A stretch of 64,000 nt of DNA from Theocolax elegans (lineage: Eukaryota > Arthropoda > Insecta > Hymenoptera > Cerocephalidae), in the NCBI GenBank assembly GCA_026168455.1, contig CM047431.1:48712032-48776031 (forward strand), read 5' to 3'. Numbering within the stretch: position 1 is the first letter of the stretch; every line of letters starts with the position of its first letter. A program made the translations under genes and the position numbers. Of this stretch, positions 58,974 through 64,000 are shown piece by piece. The notes below the pieces were generated by a model. The model saw nothing but the letters and a program-made list of their open reading frames with translations. It was not told where the DNA came from and ran no database searches.

Positions 58974-61441
58974 TGGAATATCGATTAAAATAAAAATTTC
59001 CGATACGCAAAGATGAAGCAGAAGGATATGTTCCTCGATTTTGTTAATAGTAGCATTCGTAAGCTGCTTTCTTTCCACGATTCACAAGGTTGCTAAACTC
59101 CTTCCAGTCGTTTTTTCTCTTCTTTCTCTCACACGTGTGTATCGATTCCATACGTTCGCTAAGGGATAGATTTACATGTGAATGCGATCAGGGTCGAACT
59201 AATAAAGATGGAAATTTATTAAAATTTTTCACAAACTTGGGGGTAGAGTGCGTGCTTTTAAGGAGGATGTCGACATGCACGATGAGATATGTTTCTTTTA
59301 TCTTGCACTTTTCTTTCCCTCTCTCTCCCTCTCTAGCTCTATCTCTCTCTCCCAAGGGGACTTTACGAATGTTTTGTTCGCGTTACGCGGAAATGAAAAA
59401 AGGTCGATGCCCCTTTTCAACTTCAAAAGCTTTTTGTCAGATGTCAGTGTATTAATTGTAATACGATTTTTAGTTAGTATTTAAGTTAATTTTTTCGAAA
59501 TTTGTACACATTAGATATTTTAGAATATTAATTTCTCAGCAATAATAGATTTCAAGGTTTAGCATACCTGATTGTTATTAACCGAGCATAATAGAGTAAT
59601 TATAACGTTTTTTTTAAATAATCTATAAAAATATTATATAGAGAAGATTGAAACTGTTGGTGAATTTAACATTTTATAGTATGTCATATATGTATATGTC
59701 TCGTTTGAAATATTTGAAAATGTCTCGAACCTACTTTTTTGTAACCTTACAGGATGACGTACGATTCGATTATTCAGTGCCTTTTGTATTTGTTTTTTTC
59801 ATAAAACATTGCATATCCTTGATCAGGTACTTAATATAATACAAATTACTTAGATGAACGTGTTTGCAAAGCAAAAATTATTTTAGATTACGTGGACAAA
59901 TGTAATAAATCAAGTATTTAAAAAAAATATAATTTTTTATGAAAATTGAATAAACGACAACTTGTCGGTAACTTTATTGGAAATATGAACACAAAAATAA
60001 TAATCCCATAATTATATATATAAATTACTAATTTACAATTTTGTTAATTTCAAATAGATTGTTAATATATTCCTTATTTACAAATATACTTTATTTACAA
60101 GTAAATAAAAAGTTGGACATATATATATATATTTTAATGCATTTACGCATCATAAGCTTCTACACTCGTAAAGCCCTTCGTACTGCTTCAAAATTAAAAG
60201 TTTAATTAACCATAGTGAAATACAATAAAACGTACAATTACCAATATAAAATAGTAAAACCCCGTAGTATTTATTTTGTTTTATGTTCACGTCTCTTAAA
60301 ATTCCTTAACAAGCTAAAGGCTATGATTAATTATCAAGATTGATTAAACTTTGCGTTTACGACCTAACATTCCTCGGTTATGAAAGCAGAAAAATGCTCG
60401 TTTGAAAGAGGAGGTTAAAGGAGCCTCCTCTTTCCTCTTTACCCACTCCCCGTCTCACCGTGCATGCACGTTTACCGCTCGTAAAAGCTACGTGTAATAA
60501 AGCTCAAATCATCAATAAGAATTTCGATTAGTCGGCGCGAAAGTTAACGCCCTGCGGATTCGAAACGGGGAGACCGATGTGAAACTCTCGTTTTATGGAA
60601 AGATCCATGTGTCTCTGTGTTTTCTACGAAATTTTCTGTACGAGGTTTCATTTCCTGGTTTCACAGGGAAATAATGAGCTTTTCATGCTCTTCTTGGATT
60701 TAACGTTCGAAACCTGTCTTGACTAACCTCGAGGAAGTTTATTTATTTTGGGGATTCGTTTCCAACTGTCGGCGTTAGATGTACAAATACATACATAGGT
60801 ATATATATATAATGAGATGTCCTGCAAATTTAAAATACGACTGCAAATGTTTACTCGAGGTAATTATTATCAAGCGCGTTATCAAAATAATAATTTCAAA
60901 ATGTGTCTCTTATACGCGTTGAGTCAAATACAATGTTAGTTTTCGGTAGAGATATCTAACATCTAACTTTGTATGAAATGATATGTCGATTTAGCACGAA
61001 TTAACTTATTTAACAATTAATTATTACTCAAAGATAAAATTATTTTAATTAAATTTCAAAATACACTAAACTTTCAAGTGTATTTTTATGATATTTTTCG
61101 TCCATGCAAATAAAGGAGTTTTATTCGATTTTGTTGTACAAACCAGATAGTTTATATGGCAACATTTCGATGGACGCTTTCCATCCTTTTTTTATTTTAT
61201 TTTCATATATAAAAAAATTCAATTCCTGCTTACAAGCATACATACTATCAAGGAATTGGTTACTTATTATTACGTCAAATTGTTTAATGCAAAAGTGTTC
61301 ACATTTTAATAGCATCTACAATGCATTTTTGCGTAGATTTCTTTATATCTATCTACAAAATAGTATTTTTGAAAGGAAAGCTCTAATACTCACGTATGCT
61401 TCGTGAATTTGTTAAACATTCCATTGAATAGGTAGTCGGGA

Positions 61442-61450
61442 ACTTACCTG
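61442..61450 (-). promoter_or_regulatory. Candidate recursive splice site (ratchet point), best example
   Basis: Minus strand: a long pyrimidine tract (TTTTTTCTTATTTTATTTTT then CTTTGTATGTTTCAG) is fused directly to GTAAGTTCCC. Fifty-four nucleotides further on, CATAC|GTGAGTATTAG gives a second donor (rc of 61386-61393), so a 54-nt cryptic exon (61394-61447) is outlined. Upstream of the tract, TTGAT could serve as a branch point. Splicing at the AG would recreate a donor at the junction, the hallmark of stepwise removal of long introns in insects. Confidence 0.55.
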
Positions 61451-61810
61451 AAACATACAAAGAAAAATAAAATAAGAAAAAATATTTATCAAGTGCCCGA
61501 CTAAGCGTCTGTAGAAAATATTAAACGAAGAAAATGATATCTCGAGTAAAAGCTCCCTCGAAAATAATCGTAGCATGGCACAAGGAAATAAATATCGCAA
61601 GTGAGCAAGAAGAGAAAGAGGCGAACAAGTGTAAAACGCCGCAAGAGAGGTTACGCTCGAGTTTCGTATAGGGAGAGTATAGATGACTCACCCGAAACTT
61701 TGGCCCACCCTCTCCCCTCAACGGTATATAGACGAGAAGCCAGCTTTTCCCGAGTTCCCCCATGCGTACACGCGTTCCTCCCCTTTTAAATAAATAAAAC
61801 TGGGATTCCT

Positions 61811-61846
61811 GTAGTATTAGTAGTAGTAGTAGTAGTAGTGGTAGTA
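61811..61846. repeat. (TAG)n microsatellite
   Basis: About eleven TAG triplets with single changes. On the minus strand it reads as a leucine/tyrosine run inside a long chance ORF. Confidence 0.9.
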
Positions 61847-64000
61847 TTCCGTGCGGCAACATTGTTCCACTCGAGCTTTGATACTCGTCGTCGTAGTAAC
61901 AATTTTTTTTGTTTGTTTTTTCTTTCTTTCGAATAATTCTATTCTGTTTTTCATGCTCGCGTATATATACGTATATTTCAACGAAAGAAACTTCGATTGC
62001 TCGTAGTGGATGCAAATGGGCAAACGCGGACAATTATTTATCACCGATAAAAATAAAATTATTATACATTTTTCCGTGTATCCGTCCGATACAACTTGGA
62101 TAATACCGAAAACGATAATTACCGTATACCTGCAGCAACAGAGAAGCCTCGAAAAAAAAAAAATAAACAAAAAGGAAAAATTTAAACGTAAAATCCGAAT
62201 ATTATATAGTAAAACAAAAATACCTACGATTATTCATATTCCTTTCCCACGGTCATTCACGTAGTATAAAACAGCATTGCAATATCCAACCTGAAGAACA
62301 AAATGACCAAGATCTGCGTGTACACTTGGGTCATTGACTCGAAAAGTTAGCTTTTTACTTTCCAATCGAGAAACTCTGACGACGCGATTTACCGAACTAT
62401 AAACCCGCGCTATCGCTAAACTTTTCTTTTTTTTTTTTTTTCTTTCGCTTGCGCTTCGTCGTCCGAATATAAAAATATCGATTAACAGTCCTCGAGTTCC
62501 AAGATGAAATGACATTACGCCTATTATCGAGAAACGTGTCTAAGGGACGTTTTCTCGTTTGATTCGATTTTTATTACGACAGGATTTTTACGCTCACTGC
62601 GTGTTTCTCTACGCAAGGGGACTGGCCAACCGAACCGTAGGGACAGAAGAAAATGTTTAACTTGATGAATTTAGAACAAATAAATATTATTAAAAAAAAA
62701 ACCTTGACATTTTAACATGTAAAATTATTTTATTCATTCCTGTAAAACTATAAATAAAGTGTATGAAAATGTAGAATTATCGATAGTTTTCACAATTTGA
62801 ATGTCTTAACATCAAAAGAGATATGTAATACAATTATATCGACAGTTTTGTATTAGAAATCCTATTGAAGAAACGGTCTATTTTTAGCAATATAAACTCC
62901 GTTTACATGATTTTAACGTTCTAGCAGTCGATGCCGCGTTGCTATCCACTTAAATGACGAGTCTGACGTTCCCGTTTAAGCTCGCAGAAAGGTGTTATCG
63001 TACGTTGAACCGATAGAATAAAACCATATACGTTATTCAAAACACTCGTTTTTTATTTATCGAACGAAAAGGGTCTATCATTGTAAATTAACAGTTACCT
63101 TTTTTTCAATAAAATCTGAATAAAACGATAATCTTCAAGAAATAACATAAAGATTTACCAATAATTAATCAATATATTTGCACGATAAATAAATTGCAAA
63201 TTGTATTTATCTATACAACATTGTACCACTTTAGTATTTAACAAATGTTTTGAGTATAGAAAATTAACATATATACAAAATATTTTAAAACCCGTATTTT
63301 TATACGAGATATAAAGCCAGATATTAAGACTCGAAGAACTCACATATTTTTGGCGATATATCTTCTTCATCTAGTTTGTATTTAGACATTGAATAAATAG
63401 TTTCCCAGGTGCATAATTATTAACTGGAAATGAAAATTAGCGATAAACAAGTCGATGATAAATATTTTCGTAGAAAATGCAGTCGGGTAAATCGTCGGAA
63501 ATAATCGACGAAGCGCAGAGAAAGAAACGAAAATAGTCAAAGGCTCGGTTGAAATTGCGTTTTGAAGCGACAGGTAAGGTTTGCCAAACGTGTTTTACGA
63601 AAGGCTGCTCTTTCTCTGTTTACCGGTAAGGATAATGCAAACTCGACGCACAACCTGAGAGAAATTGCAAACGCAGCTGTCGCTTCGTAGCGTCACGCGT
63701 GTACAGGTTCCTTATTGGCTTCTTACGCGCGCGTTACCTCTTTTTTACGATGGAAGTCTCATTTTATTGTTTCCTTCTATACTCGATTCCTTTCCGGATC
63801 TCAATTCCTTAATTGAACGTTCTTTTTATTACCTTTATACGCCGGATACTTTATTGCAATTTTTTTTTCTCTTTTTCCTTTTCGTTACATTTATATAACT
63901 AGAACATTATACGATCGAGTTATTTCCTCGTTTATACAGTAACTTCAGAGTTGTTTATTTTAGTTTCAATCAGTGTGTTATTACATAATTCGTATAAATT

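Larger units (their letters stand above)
56454..64000. other. Long stretch without recognised genes
   Basis: Contains a GC island at 57930-58310, a TA microsatellite at 58943-58965, a CT-rich zone near 59320-59355, the strongest ratchet-point candidate at 61442-61450 and a TAG run at 61811-61846. The longest open frame of the window (minus strand, 61521-62033) overlaps the TAG run and is not believed. The final 3 kb is AT-rich with a mixed-GC patch at 63480-63800. Confidence 0.5.

Noticed and set aside
59560..59610. AATCAG|GTATGC on the minus strand
   Set aside because: Donor off consensus and upstream sequence not pyrimidine-rich enough to rank with the other three sites.
61521..62033. Longest open frame (170 codons, minus strand)
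   Set aside because: Its length depends on a TAG microsatellite read as a leucine/tyrosine run, composition is irregular, no domain is visible and no promoter or splice context supports it.
63560..63585. CGACAG|GTAAGGTTTG, possible plus-strand ratchet point or exon end
   Set aside because: Weak upstream tract, imperfect donor and no partner exon.

Overview
The window looks like an AT-rich insect nuclear genome with many CpG dinucleotides, most likely hymenopteran. That placement is an inference from composition and repeat style, because no host protein is recognisable. No complete conventional protein-coding gene is visible. The longest open frame is 170 codons and owes part of its length to a microsatellite, and nearly all other open frames look like chance. 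The window is best read as intergenic DNA or, more likely, part of a very long intron.

The main host-type signal is on the minus strand. Two sites have the layout of recursive-splicing ratchet points: a pyrimidine-rich tract, then AG fused directly to GTAAGT (61442-61450 and 26158-26166). Each is followed 52-54 nt downstream by a second donor beginning GTGAGTAT, which outlines a short cryptic exon. A weaker site of the same kind (AG fused to GTATGT) lies at 36800-36808. A 106-nt exon-like block with acceptor and donor on the same strand sits at 2493-2598; all three frames are closed, so it would be non-coding. A core promoter on the same strand around 46389 combines two CCAAT boxes, a TATA box at -31, a TCAGTT initiator and a DPE-like element. 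It lies upstream of a 42-codon small ORF.

The rest is repeat debris. A decayed Penelope-like retroelement (3780-4700, minus strand) keeps a recognisable GIY-YIG endonuclease region with frameshifts and stops. Downstream of it is a hammerhead-ribozyme-like motif. Related motifs recur in both arms of two inverted-repeat elements, 6427-7389 (diverged arms) and 45180-45555 (about 180-bp arms, identical wherever compared). Four fold-back or TIR elements share termini CAC[T/G]GAGAAAAA or CACGGA (2931-3164, 8386-9191, 28233-28448, 56282-56453). Other families are a 1-kb element with CCCTAGTAGAAAA termini (18968-19969), a 500-bp AACCCATTAAC fold-back (44462-44961), a degenerate fold-back (12731-13278), and a two-copy family (39396-39774, plus part of 6793-6955).

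Layout: 1-3 kb mixed-GC sequence with the exon candidate; 3-9.2 kb repeat-rich; 9-18 kb unannotated AT-rich sequence with GC-richer islands; 19-20 kb DNA element; 20-39 kb mostly empty, with two splice-signal sites and one MITE; 39-46.5 kb repeat-rich, ending at the promoter; 46.5-64 kb mostly empty, with microsatellites, one MITE, a GC island at 58 kb and the best ratchet-point candidate at 61.4 kb.
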